From assembly GCF_014697125.1 (NCBI RefSeq), contig NZ_JACJRG010000002.1:186001-250000 (forward strand): 64,000 bases of DNA, written 5' to 3'. Position numbers and translations under genes: made by a program. This DNA comes from Anabaena minutissima FACHB-250. GTDB lineage: Bacteria; Cyanobacteriota; Cyanobacteriia; Cyanobacteriales; Nostocaceae. A model generated the notes under the pieces. That model did not search any database and was not told where the DNA came from. It saw nothing but the letters and a program-made list of their open reading frames with translations. Below are positions 39,439 to 48,450 of this stretch, one piece after another (the first letter of the stretch is position 1; each line of letters begins with the position of its first letter).

Positions 39439-39717
39439 TTATCCAACGTTCGACTCATGATATGGCGGCAACAGGTCGATAACGTTATTGAAACTAGTAA
39501 AATAATCTTGAAGCGCGGTAGCTGCTGAACCGGTAAATTCCATCCATTCGTAATGGTAGAAATTTTGAGCAATTGTATCTAACTGGAGCAACGGAAACTT
39601 AGGAGTAGCTATTAGGACAGAAACGCTTTCTTCTCCCAAACTAGTTTGATGATCTAGTTTTACCGCAGCCACGTAGCTGGTATTAATGACAACGTTCTGT
39701 ATTTTGATGAATGCCAT
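39439..39717 (-). CDS. Small conserved protein of unknown function upstream of hglE
   Basis: A 92-residue protein opening MAFIKIQNVVINTSYVAAV and containing AQNFYHYEWMEFTGSAAT. No signal peptide or membrane segment. I recall small genes at this place in other heterocystous cyanobacteria but no function. It ends 245 bp before the hglE start on the same strand and could share its transcript. Confidence 0.6.
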   Translation of the reverse strand: MAFIKIQNVVINTSYVAAVKLDHQTSLGEESVSVLIATPKFPLLQLDTIAQNFYHYEWMEFTGSAATALQDYFTSFNNVIDLLPPYHESNVG

Positions 39718-40403
39718 AGCCAGTTTCAGCGTCCAGGATAATATATGTTATGGGATTCGACCCCAAAAAGTTGACAAATTCGTTACAGAAGAAATACCAT
39801 CTTGAATCCGAGTTAATACAGTCCTTTAAACGAATTATCAACCATTGAGAAACCGATGGAGATACAGCTAGCTTTAGTCATTTTTTACTACTGTTCTACT
39901 CGCACATAAATAACTAATTTGCCTCGCTGCTTTTAAGCATTGAATTAATACAAAGAATAGCACAGTTCATAGAAACTAAATCATTGGTTTAAATTAATTT
40001 TATAAACATAATAGATATTTGTTGATGAAAATCTCAAATTAGCCATAGCACATTAGTATAATTGAGGACTTATAAACACAAGCTGACAATTTGCTTGATG
40101 TCGGCTGTAAGGTTGACCTGATATCGATGCAGATAACAGTTACAGTTTCTAGTCAAGCCCGTAAACATTTCATCAATACACCGATCTGATTACATAGCTG
40201 CAAGAATTTATTTTTCAGCAGCACATCATAATCAAGAGATGATTTTTGATGAATTTTTAATATAAATGACCGAACATGATTAAGGAGTATTTATTAAGCA
40301 AATATTTCTTCTATATATTGTGCAGAATAAACAAAGTATGCAACTTTAAACATTTAATTTCCTTTGTGCCTTTCTGCCTCTGTGGTTCAAAACCAACAAA
40401 ATA
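39718..40403. other. 686-bp gene-free stretch
   Basis: AT-rich DNA between a small unknown gene and the ParB-type gene, both on the minus strand. I see no gene, RNA or clear repeat apart from a short dispersed-repeat arm at about 40360-40395. It must contain the promoter of the small gene, and perhaps one serving hglE. Confidence 0.4.
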
Positions 40404-41738
40404 CTAAGACACCAAGCCTATTTTCTGTCCTTGTTTACCAGTCCATTTCTGCCAGCGTCCCAGTCCACGGTTAACTAATTCTGAATTGCTGTCACCCGTA
40501 AAACAAATACGTCCTAATCTTTCACAAGCAATGAGAATTTCACCGTGTCCCATAAATGGAGCAATCACAAAATTATTAGGATTGGTGTACAAATTGAGCA
40601 AATAATTAATAATTCCCTCCACGCCTTCAATATTAATTGGGTTTTGGGGTTTTACTATTAATTGATGAGAAAAAATCCCTACATAGAGATTTCCTAGTAA
40701 TAATTCATATTGAAAAGGCATTTGATTTTGTTTGTAGAAATCATAAATATGTCCTTCAGCACGAATGACAGCCACAACCCTGGCTTCATCTACCAAGTAA
40801 TTATGCTCCCAGGTGGGTGAGAGAGTGGCGATCGCTAACGCTGCATCTGAAGGTAATAAGTCGCGAAATTCCGGTTGGGAGGTGTTGCCACAATATACGA
40901 GATGTCTGCCTAATATCCATTCATCACCTGTTTGGATTGTGGGATTGGGGGAAGCTTGAGCAGGTGAAGGTGGGGCGATCGCTTGAGTTTTCTTCACAGC
41001 TAATTTAGCTTCCTTTTGCGCCATAGCACTTTTGTAAGCTAATGTCTGTAACTCTTTTTGCTTCGCCTGCAATTGTTCTACTAATTGCCCTTGGCGTTGA
41101 GCTTCGGCCGTGTCTCCTTGAGCTTGGGCTAACTCCTTAGCCTGTTGTGCGGCGGTTGCTAAGGTACGCTCTTTTGTCCCAGCTCTCGCGACACTTAAAA
41201 GTGCTGTAGGACTATCAGCAATTGGCGTACCCTTAATTAGCTGTTTAACTTCTGGGTGAATACTTTTAGCAATTTGCTTACCATGCTGAAACGTCCGTTC
41301 TGAGTAACCAGCTTCCCTAGCTAACTCTAAAGTTCTCTTGGGTGGTGAAATCGTTTCACCACCTTTGAAAGTATGTTGATTATCTCCCACCTTCGCCCGT
41401 AAACCCATGCGTTCCAGAATTTGATCACGTTCCAACCACAATTCTGAACGTTCTAAAGGTTCTAGCTCATTGCGAATCAAATTTTCGTCAATTTCTGCCA
41501 ACCGCGCTTGTTCAGCACTAGCATAAGCGACGATATTACACTCAACCGCCTCTAATCCCAACAATTTACAAGCCGTCAGCCGATGCAGTCCAGCAATCAA
41601 ATTCAACTTTTGGTCTACCGTAATTGGGTTTAATAGACCATTCGCCTGAATTGACTCCTTGAGTTCATCAACCTTATCACCCTTGACCGGACGGCGGTTG
41701 CGACCGATTTTAATTTGGTCTATGGGTACTGTAGACAT
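40404..41738 (-). CDS. ParB-like N-terminal domain fused to a degenerate DNA methyltransferase
   Basis: Residues about 8-95 (numbered from an upstream ATG at 41756) form a ParB/Srx domain with GLHRLTACKLLGLEAVECNI, then ENLIRNELEPLERSELWLE as in ParB. A helical middle carries a KorB/ParB-like helix and an Ala/Gln-rich coiled coil. Residues about 280-440 look like an N4/N6 DNA methyltransferase: GDEWILGRHLVYCGNTS at the start and FMGHGEILIACERLGRICF near the AdoMet site. The catalytic DPPY motif is missing; the equivalent place reads ALAIATLSPTWEHNY. It is probably a DNA-binding protein without methylase activity. I use ATG 41738. Confidence 0.75.
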   Translation of the reverse strand: MSTVPIDQIKIGRNRRPVKGDKVDELKESIQANGLLNPITVDQKLNLIAGLHRLTACKLLGLEAVECNIVAYASAEQARLAEIDENLIRNELEPLERSELWLERDQILERMGLRAKVGDNQHTFKGGETISPPKRTLELAREAGYSERTFQHGKQIAKSIHPEVKQLIKGTPIADSPTALLSVARAGTKERTLATAAQQAKELAQAQGDTAEAQRQGQLVEQLQAKQKELQTLAYKSAMAQKEAKLAVKKTQAIAPPSPAQASPNPTIQTGDEWILGRHLVYCGNTSQPEFRDLLPSDAALAIATLSPTWEHNYLVDEARVVAVIRAEGHIYDFYKQNQMPFQYELLLGNLYVGIFSHQLIVKPQNPINIEGVEGIINYLLNLYTNPNNFVIAPFMGHGEILIACERLGRICFTGDSNSELVNRGLGRWQKWTGKQGQKIGLVS

Positions 41739-42485
41739 AAGCGATTCAAAATGCAAAATTTAAGACAGTGAGTCGAATCACTCAGCATTACGACTAAGAT
41801 ACGCTAAATATGTTTCAAGAATATCTAGAAACGATGATTTTACTCACATAACCCATGATAATGTCCAATACTACACAACAGTGGCGATGGCGTTCCGCCC
41901 AGCGTAGCTGATGGCGTACCCGCCCACCGGAGGTGATCGCAATTCATCAATAATATTCAATACAAATAACCTATCCCAATCCCCAATCGATTGACAAAAT
42001 CAAAGTTTTTTGCAATGATTAAACACGTATTTAGTAAATTCTTCTCATTAATTTCCACTCCGCGCTTCGTATTGATGGGAATTTAAGTTGTTCAAAAGTG
42101 CAAGCGTATTTTACGCTACTTGATGCGAAGTCTAATTAAGGTAAAACAGAGAAAGATTTGTAGTCGATTCACCATCATTAATGTTGCCGCTAAGTAACTT
42201 GTTTGCGGTAGGTATCAAAATCTTAAAGCATTTACATAAACCTAATTAGATTTCCAGCTCATTCATAAGAATACAGGGAAAAATTGCTCATAGTAGACGG
42301 CATTAACTGCGTACACCAGGACGCACGAAAAGCTCTATTACCCAATCCCCAATCCCCAATCCCCAATCCCCAGGAGTTATTTAATTAATTTTGGCTTTTG
42401 ACTTTTGACTTTTGACTTTTGACTTGATTTGTCCCCAATCCCCAATCGTATTCCTGGCTCATCACACCAATTAGGAATAAAAAAT
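41739..42485. other. Gene-free stretch upstream of hgdB
   Basis: About 750 bp between two divergent genes. A dispersed repeat (GATGGCGT units) lies at 41885-41940. The right end is an STRR block (next entry). Regulatory sites for hgdB should be here, since glycolipid export is switched on in differentiating cells, but I cannot name one. Confidence 0.45.
42341..42450. repeat. Two adjoining heptad arrays directly before hgdB
   Basis: Four units of CCCAATC (from 42341), a link CAGGAGTTATTTAATTAATT, then one TTTTGGC and four TTTTGAC units (42389-42423), then GACTTGATTTGTCCCCAATC. The same order occurs before hetI, interrupted by an insert. Confidence 0.85.
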
Positions 42486-43694
42486 ATGGAAGTAAATAAA
42501 GAACGCCTGCGCCAGTTATTTATCAAACCTCAAGGCAGGTGGCGGTTAATTTTGGCAGCTTCAATCACGTTAGCGGCTGGAATAGTTGCTTTACACAGTT
42601 TTACGCCAAATAAATTTCGCTCTCAAGACCAAATTCCCGCCGCTAATTCTCCCAAAGCTGCGCCAGTGAAAGTTGCTGTCACAGCTTTAGGACGTTTGCA
42701 GCCTGAAGGTAAAGTAACTACCTTGTCAGCACCTAGTTCTACTAATGGTATTCGAGTAGAAAGACTCTTGGTGAAAGAAGGCGACGAAGTAAAAGCAGGG
42801 CAAGTATTGGCGTATTTAGAAGATTATGCCCGTGCTACCGCAGCTCTACAACAGGCTTTAGATAAACTAGAAATTGCTAAGACCCAACTAGCACAAGTTA
42901 AAGCAGGTGCTAAACCTGGAGACATCGCCGCCCAAAAAGCTACCATTGCTAGGTTACAGTCACAACTCAAAGGAGAAATTGCCACTCAAGAGGCAACAAT
43001 TAACCGTATCCAAGCAGAAGTTAATAACGCTGAAACGGAAAATGAGCGATATCAAAAGTTAGTCAAAGAAGGTGCTGTCTCTGCTTCTGTAGCAGATACT
43101 AGAGCATTACAACTGAAAACAACCCAGCAACAACTAACAGAAGCCAAAGCTAGCCTCAGCAGGATTCAAAACACCCTTGCCGACCAAATTAAAGAAGCCA
43201 AAGCCAGACTCAACAGCGTTCAAGAAGTGCGGACTGTAGATGTAGAGTTGGCACAAAATGAAGTTAAGAGTGCTGTAACAGCTATCAAACAAGCCAAAGC
43301 TGACCAGGAGTTGACCTATATTAAAGCTCCTATCGATGGCAAAGTGTTAAAAATTCATGCCAAAAAAGGTGAGGTTATTAGCAATACTGGATTTGCTGAT
43401 ATTGGTAAAACCTCCCAAATGTATGTAATTGCAGAAGTTTATCAAACCGATATTCAAAAGGTTCAGTTAGGTCAAAAAGTAATTATCACTAGTCCTGCAT
43501 TTAGCGGTAAATTGCAAGGAACAGTTCAGGAAATTGGGTTGCAAGTTGACAAACAAAGCATCTTCAGCATTAATCCCAACTTCGACACAGACCGCAGAAT
43601 CATTGAAGTTAAAGTATCTATCGATAAACCCGCAGATAATCAACGTGTATCTCGGTTAACAAATTTACAGGTTGATGTGGCTATTCAGATTTAG
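42486..43694 (+). CDS. hgdB: HgdB, membrane fusion protein of the glycolipid exporter
   Basis: The protein (402 aa from ATG 42486) is of the HlyD/DevB type: one N-terminal membrane segment (LILAASITLAAGIVALH), a biotinyl-lipoyl-like half (VERLLVKEGDEVKAGQVLAY), a long coiled-coil hairpin over about residues 100-280, and the returning lipoyl/barrel half (YIKAPIDGKVLKIHAKKGE). It would link the inner-membrane permease HgdC to a TolC-type outer channel to export heterocyst glycolipids. Upstream TTG starts run through a repeat and are unlikely. hgdC follows 76 bp later. Confidence 0.9.
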   Translation: MEVNKERLRQLFIKPQGRWRLILAASITLAAGIVALHSFTPNKFRSQDQIPAANSPKAAPVKVAVTALGRLQPEGKVTTLSAPSSTNGIRVERLLVKEGDEVKAGQVLAYLEDYARATAALQQALDKLEIAKTQLAQVKAGAKPGDIAAQKATIARLQSQLKGEIATQEATINRIQAEVNNAETENERYQKLVKEGAVSASVADTRALQLKTTQQQLTEAKASLSRIQNTLADQIKEAKARLNSVQEVRTVDVELAQNEVKSAVTAIKQAKADQELTYIKAPIDGKVLKIHAKKGEVISNTGFADIGKTSQMYVIAEVYQTDIQKVQLGQKVIITSPAFSGKLQGTVQEIGLQVDKQSIFSINPNFDTDRRIIEVKVSIDKPADNQRVSRLTNLQVDVAIQI

Positions 43695-43770
43695 TCATTG
43701 GACATGGGGCAGAAAAAATTCGTCCCCATTCCCAATTCCCCATTCCCCATTCCCTAATTAATAAACAGCC

Positions 43771-44949
43771 ATGAATTTTAAGATTCCTTTGGCATGGCTA
43801 CAGCTAGTCCAACAAAAAATTCGGTTTTTGGTGGCTGTAGCTGGTATCGCCTTCATTGTCTTGCTGATGTTTGTGCAACTTGGTTTTCAAGATGCTCTCT
43901 ATTCTAGTGCTACCGCAGTACACCAAAGTCTTAAAGGGGACTTATTTTTAGTAAGTTCTCAATATAAATCTTTGACATCAAATCAAAGTTTTTCTCGAAC
44001 TCGTTTGTACCAAACTTTAGGTTTTGATGGTGTGGAATCAATTAGCACCATGTATTTACAATTTGCTAAATTGAAAAACCCTGCTACTGGTGAGAAATAC
44101 TCTATATATGTGATGGGGTTTGACCCAGGCAAATCTGTCTTAAATATTCCTGAAATTGAGCAAAACTTGGATAAGCTGAAAATTCCTGATGTCATGTTAT
44201 TTGATAGGGATGCAAGACCAGAATTTGGCCCCATTGCAGCGAATTTTGACAAAGGAGATATCGAACAGACAATTGAAATCTTCCCCTTTGATGGGCCAAG
44301 AGGATATAAAGTCAGAGTCGGTGGCTTATTTAGCTTAGGCCCTTCCTTTGGTGTGGATGGTAACTTAATTGTCAGTGACGCAACTTTTCTGCGGATTAAT
44401 CCCAACACGCGCCCCGTCGAAAAAATAGATATAGGTATCATCACCCTGAAAGCTGATGCCAATCAAGAAACAGTTTTAGAAAATTTGCGAGCTAATTTAC
44501 CTAATGATGTGAGGGTGTTCACTCGTCAAGGTTTTATTGATTTTGAAAAACAATATTGGTCTGCTAGAACACCAATTGGTTTTATCTTGAACCTCATGCT
44601 GACAATGGCTTCAGTTGTAGGTGTGGTAATTGTTTATCAAATTCTCTACAGCAATATTGCCACACAATTTATCGCTTATGCCACATTAAAAGCTATTGGA
44701 TATCCCAATTCTTATCTCTTAAATGTGGTTTTTCAACAAGCTATCATCTTGGCATTGTTATCTTATATACCAGGATTTTTAGTTTCTATCGCTTTGTATG
44801 ACTTTGCAATGGCAGCTACAAAATTACCTATTATGATGACGGCGAATAACGCATTAATAGTCTTTGTTTCCGCCGTTTTAATGTGCATCACTTCAGGCGC
44901 ACTTGCTATTAACAAACTGCGTTCCGCAGACCCGGCAGATATTTTTTAG
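43771..44949 (+). CDS. hgdC: HgdC, DevC-type ABC permease
   Basis: The 392-residue permease has one membrane helix at about 20-42, a large periplasmic domain (about 45-265) and three helices near the C-terminus (about 270-295, 318-345, 358-380), the MacB/FtsX layout of DevC. It starts FKIPLAWLQLVQQKIRFLVA, typical of DevC. With HgdB it forms the membrane part of a glycolipid exporter. No DevA-like ATPase gene is next to it, so the ATPase must be supplied from elsewhere. Confidence 0.9.
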   Translation: MNFKIPLAWLQLVQQKIRFLVAVAGIAFIVLLMFVQLGFQDALYSSATAVHQSLKGDLFLVSSQYKSLTSNQSFSRTRLYQTLGFDGVESISTMYLQFAKLKNPATGEKYSIYVMGFDPGKSVLNIPEIEQNLDKLKIPDVMLFDRDARPEFGPIAANFDKGDIEQTIEIFPFDGPRGYKVRVGGLFSLGPSFGVDGNLIVSDATFLRINPNTRPVEKIDIGIITLKADANQETVLENLRANLPNDVRVFTRQGFIDFEKQYWSARTPIGFILNLMLTMASVVGVVIVYQILYSNIATQFIAYATLKAIGYPNSYLLNVVFQQAIILALLSYIPGFLVSIALYDFAMAATKLPIMMTANNALIVFVSAVLMCITSGALAINKLRSADPADIF

Positions 44950-45062
44950 GGATTGGGCAATTCAATTTTGAATTTTGGGTTGGTAATTTTGGATTGGGAT
45001 TTAATCTAAAATCTAAAATTCTTTCTCCTACTCCCTTTTAGTAAAACAATAAACTCTGAACT

Positions 45063-46064
45063 ATGAATTTACAAGACAAAACTCTTCTAATTACTGGAAT
45101 TGATGAATTTATCGGCTTGCGTGCAGCCGAGTTAGCCATAGCACAGGGAATGAAGGTGCGTGGACTGCAAAGTTCTAATAAATCTGACACAGCTAAGAAA
45201 TTGGGGGCTGAAGTAATTATTGGGAGTATCACCGATGCGGCTGTTGCTAAAAAAGCTTGCCAGGGAGTAGACATTGTTTTAAATGCAGCCCAAATTACCG
45301 AAGAAGCTGGCCCTATCAAACAGTTTCAGGAAGTGAATGTTGGCGGTGCGGTGAATATAGCCAAAGCTGCCAAGAGTGCTGGTGTGAAAACTTTTGTGCA
45401 TCTTTCCAGTATTTTAGTCTATGGGTTTAATTATTGCGATCGCATTACGGAATCCGGTACACTCTCCGGTAGCGACAACCCCTACTGTGAAACCAAAATT
45501 GCCGCCGAAGCTGAACTTCTACCCTTCAATTCTCCCCCAGATTTCGGCATGATTATTATTCGTGCTGGCGATGTTTACGGGCCGGGAAGCCTACCTTGGG
45601 TTGTCAGACCAATTCACTTCATGCGACAAAAGTTATTTGCTTATCCCAATGATAGGCCAGGTGTAATTAATCATGTCTATGTAGATAACCTCATTGATGC
45701 CATCTTTTTGGCAATTGAAAAACAGACATACGGTGAAATATTTAATATCACCGATGGAGAAGTAACTTCCTGGAAAGAATATTTTATGCGCCTAGCAGCA
45801 ATGGAAAGTTTACCTGCACCAATGTCTTTAGGTAAAGATGAAATCAAACTGTTTTTAAAACTGCGTCATCAGGGGCAAAAACTATTTCGTAAAAAAGCCG
45901 ATATCCTACCAGAATCTGTAGATTTTATGAGTCGTCCCTATGCTTGCTCTATTGCTAAAGCTCAAAGCTTATTAGATTACAAACCAAAAATTGATTTAGA
46001 AACAGGGCTGCATCAAACCAAAACATGGCTAGAAAAGACGGATATCCAAAAGCTACTTAAATAA
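45063..46064 (+). CDS. hgdA: HgdA, NAD-dependent epimerase/dehydratase
   Basis: This 333-residue extended SDR starts LLITGIDEFIGLRAAELA, in which the usual TGxxGxxG is altered to TGIDEFIG (middle Gly is Glu). The catalytic Ser lies in HLSSILVYG and the Tyr-Lys pair in NPYCETKIAAE, and IRAGDVYGPG and VYVDNLIDAI are typical of sugar or sterol epimerases. In Anabaena the equivalent gene is required for correct glycolipid layer formation; the substrate may be the sugar or the lipid. Third gene of hgdB-C-A, 113 bp after hgdC. The frame stays open after its stop (next entry). Confidence 0.88.
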   Translation: MNLQDKTLLITGIDEFIGLRAAELAIAQGMKVRGLQSSNKSDTAKKLGAEVIIGSITDAAVAKKACQGVDIVLNAAQITEEAGPIKQFQEVNVGGAVNIAKAAKSAGVKTFVHLSSILVYGFNYCDRITESGTLSGSDNPYCETKIAAEAELLPFNSPPDFGMIIIRAGDVYGPGSLPWVVRPIHFMRQKLFAYPNDRPGVINHVYVDNLIDAIFLAIEKQTYGEIFNITDGEVTSWKEYFMRLAAMESLPAPMSLGKDEIKLFLKLRHQGQKLFRKKADILPESVDFMSRPYACSIAKAQSLLDYKPKIDLETGLHQTKTWLEKTDIQKLLK

Positions 46065-46130
46065 GGGTTCAGGGAAGCAAAAGATATTTTACTTCAATGC
46101 TCCATTGCCCATAGCTATTGTCTGTTGCAG

Positions 46131-46504
46131 ATGGGTTTACATGATTATATGCGTTGCGCTATCAGTTTATATCAGAAACTCAAAGGAAAGGAGTCTTTAT
46201 TACTTAAAGATTTGCTGATAGCAGCACGACAGTTTTGGCAGATTTGGCATTATGACCCAATACAGTTCAGTTAAGGCTAAAAACAAAACTGGTGCAGGTG
46301 GGGTTGAGAAACGTAGACCCGGAGGGGCTTGCCATCGACTAATCCAACATTATCAAGACTTTGTTGGGTTACTCTACGAGAAGGCTTATGCCTACGCTAT
46401 CGCTCAACCCAACCTACTATTCACTTAACTGAACCGTATTGCATTATAACCCACTGCAAACACAGGGAGTAAAAACGCGATTTATCGCTTCTGAACAAAA
46501 GTAG
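46131..46504 (+). pseudogene. Small hypothetical gene split by a MITE
   Basis: From ATG 46131 the frame reads MGLHDYMRCAISLYQKLKGK and on to QFWQIWHY, where it runs into the inverted repeat of the element at 46258 and stops at 46272. Removing the element and one copy of its 10-bp target repeat restores the frame: HY continues NPLQTQGVKTRFIASEQK to a TAG at 46502. The rebuilt protein has 59 residues; the frame is also open back to the hgdA stop (another 22 codons). Family unknown to me. It may once have been a small downstream gene of the hgd set. Confidence 0.55.
46258..46441. mobile_element. 184-bp MITE with 18-bp terminal inverted repeats
   Basis: Ends are CAATACAGTTCAGTTAAG and, reversed, CAATACGGTTCAGTTAAG (17 of 18 match). 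Flanks are CATTATGACC and CATTATAACC, a 10-bp direct repeat with one mismatch. The inside codes for nothing and is rich in short palindromic segments (GTTGGGTT, CAACCCAACC). Confidence 0.8.
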
Positions 46505-46539
46505 TCAGTCAAAAAGTATCTATTAATGAGGACAAAAAT

Positions 46540-47007
46540 ATGTTGAAGATTGCTCGATTAAATCATCTTTTACTAGCGACTTTATTGAGCTTCACTTGTA
46601 TTAGACCATTGAACGCAGAACCTACCGCTAAGTTAAGTGTTGTGGTTAACGGTATCCGGCATCAAAAAGGCCAGATTTGCATGAGAGTTTACGCTAGCGA
46701 AAAAGGGTTTCCTATGAGTGACACCAGTGAAGTGCAAAGTGGCTGTACTCGCATTACAGGTAAGTCACTCACTAAGCATTTCTATGGCTTGAAGCCTGGT
46801 ACTTATGCGGTAGCAGTTGTAGATGATCAAAACGGTAATCAAAAACTTGATTCTGATTTCTTTGGCATTCCCAAGGAAGGATTTGGGATTTCTAACAATC
46901 CTATTGTATCCATCCAAACAGGTACACCCAAGTTCAATAAATCAAGTTTTGCTGTTACCAAAAATACCACTGTCAATATTACTCTGAAATACTCACTTGA
47001 TCGCTAA
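46540..47007 (+). CDS. Exported DUF2141 protein
   Basis: The 155-residue protein has a signal peptide ending near LNAEP and a DUF2141 domain: VVNGIRHQKGQICMRVY, then YAVAVVDDQNGNQKLDSDFF, IPKEGFGISNN and FAVTKNTTVNITLKY. Such proteins are small, periplasmic and beta-rich; their function is unknown. A GAGGA site lies 7 nt before the ATG. It lies between hgdA and the glycosyltransferases, so an envelope role in glycolipid-layer formation is a guess by context. Confidence 0.8.
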   Translation: MLKIARLNHLLLATLLSFTCIRPLNAEPTAKLSVVVNGIRHQKGQICMRVYASEKGFPMSDTSEVQSGCTRITGKSLTKHFYGLKPGTYAVAVVDDQNGNQKLDSDFFGIPKEGFGISNNPIVSIQTGTPKFNKSSFAVTKNTTVNITLKYSLDR

Positions 47008-47032
47008 AAATTACTAAGTTTTTTGATGGTTT

Positions 47033-47080
47033 GTAGTAAGCACTTTAGTGCTGAGGAATAAGGACTAAAGTCCTTACTAC
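47033..47080. repeat. GTAGTAAGGACT palindromic repeat, copy B
   Basis: Starts GTAGTAAGCACTTTAGTGCT and ends AGGACTAAAGTCCTTACTAC. It lies 26 bp after the DUF2141 stop and may act as terminator or mRNA-end hairpin. Confidence 0.8.
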
Positions 47081-47161
47081 GAACTGTAATTACAAATTAC
47101 GAATTAGTCTTTCCTCTCAACTATTACAGATGGCGAAATTTGCCGGAGACTTATAGATGTC

Positions 47162-48421
47162 ATGAGAGATTTGGCAGCATTTTTGTTTAGGTCTTTGCTG
47201 GGATGGTTGGGGATTCAGGTTTTTATTTCTCTGATGTTTTTGTTGTATGTGCGATTATCGCGGACAAAAACTTTACCTGATGAACAGTTACCTAAAACGG
47301 CGGTAATTCTTTGCTTGCGCGGGGCTGATCCTTTTTTACCCAATTGTATTGAGGCGTTGTTAAAACAAAATTACCCAAACTACGATTTAAAGCTGATTAT
47401 TGATAGTCAGGATGACCCAGCTTGGCAGATTGCTGGGGATACTATCAAGCAATTAGAGGTAACTAATGCTGATATTAGTCATTTAAGAGTTATCCGCCAC
47501 AATTGTAGCCTTAAATGTAGTGCTTTGATTCAAGCTATTTCTGATTTAGATGATTCTTATGAAGTGGTAGCTTTTGTTGATGCCGATATCATAGTTCATT
47601 CTAATTGGCTGCGAGAATTAGTTAGTCCTTTAGATAATCCTAAAGTTGGGGCGACAACAGGCCATCGTTGGTATGTACCAACAGGGAAATATTGGGGTTC
47701 GTTGGTACGCTACACAGGGAATATAGCTTCAGTTGTGCAGATGTACCTATTTGGTATTCCCTGGGGTGGGACTTTGGCGTTGAAAACAGAGGTATTGCGT
47801 CAAACGGGAATTGTCGAACAGTGGGCGCAAGCCTTCGGTGAAGATTTGATGATGCACAATATCCTCAAAAAATATGGGTTGAGGGTGAAGTTTGTACCTT
47901 CGTTGATTATGGTGAATCGTGAAGAGTGCGATTTGCTGGGGATAATCGACTATGTGAAACGTCTCATTCTCTATTCGCGCCTGTACCATCCCCGGTGGCT
48001 AGCTATTGTGAGTGAAGCTGTTTCTAGTATTTTGTTTCCCACTTTAGTGATTGTGTTGTTTTTCTTATCGTTAGGTGATGCTCAGTGGGAGGTGGCGGAT
48101 TTATTGTTTAAATCCTACAGCATTTACACTCTGGGATTACTGTCGTTGATGCTATTGATGGAGATGGCTTTACAGCCGGTGATTCGCGCCCAAGGTCAGC
48201 CAGGGACAAAGTTATCAATGGGGATGGTAGGGAGGATGTTGTTGTCTATTCCCGTCACACAGTGGGTATATGGGTTAGCGATGCTCTCTTCTGTGTGGAT
48301 ATCAACGGTGAAGTGGCGGGGGATTGTCTATCGGATTCAAGGCCCTTGGAATGTTCGTTTGGTGGAATACCATCCCTACGATTTTTTAGATCAGCCGGTG
48401 GATAGCAAGATATCTCTTTGA
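47162..48421 (+). CDS. Membrane glycosyltransferase family 2 (first of a pair)
   Basis: The 419-residue enzyme has one N-terminal helix (about 10-32), a GT-A domain and three to four C-terminal membrane helices (about 280-390), like ceramide glucosyltransferases. Visible motifs: LPKTAVILCLRGADPFLP, SLKCSALIQAI, the metal-binding D140-A-D142 (VDADIIVHSNWL), PWGGTLALKTEV, the base ED in GEDLMMH and RLILYSRLYHP in place of QxxRW. A nucleotide-sugar donor and lipid acceptor are likely. It probably forms an operon with the next gene, 29 bp later. Confidence 0.85.
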   Translation: MRDLAAFLFRSLLGWLGIQVFISLMFLLYVRLSRTKTLPDEQLPKTAVILCLRGADPFLPNCIEALLKQNYPNYDLKLIIDSQDDPAWQIAGDTIKQLEVTNADISHLRVIRHNCSLKCSALIQAISDLDDSYEVVAFVDADIIVHSNWLRELVSPLDNPKVGATTGHRWYVPTGKYWGSLVRYTGNIASVVQMYLFGIPWGGTLALKTEVLRQTGIVEQWAQAFGEDLMMHNILKKYGLRVKFVPSLIMVNREECDLLGIIDYVKRLILYSRLYHPRWLAIVSEAVSSILFPTLVIVLFFLSLGDAQWEVADLLFKSYSIYTLGLLSLMLLMEMALQPVIRAQGQPGTKLSMGMVGRMLLSIPVTQWVYGLAMLSSVWISTVKWRGIVYRIQGPWNVRLVEYHPYDFLDQPVDSKISL

Positions 48422-48450
48422 TTGATACATCATGTAAGGGTCATCAACAA

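Noticed and set aside
39363..39572. Second open frame overlapping the small gene before hglE
   Set aside because: Overlaps almost wholly with the 92-residue frame, which has the better start and composition.
43983..44462. 159-codon open frame on the minus strand opposite hgdC
   Set aside because: hgdC is a clear DevC-type permease through this stretch; the opposite frame has no ribosome site or family features.
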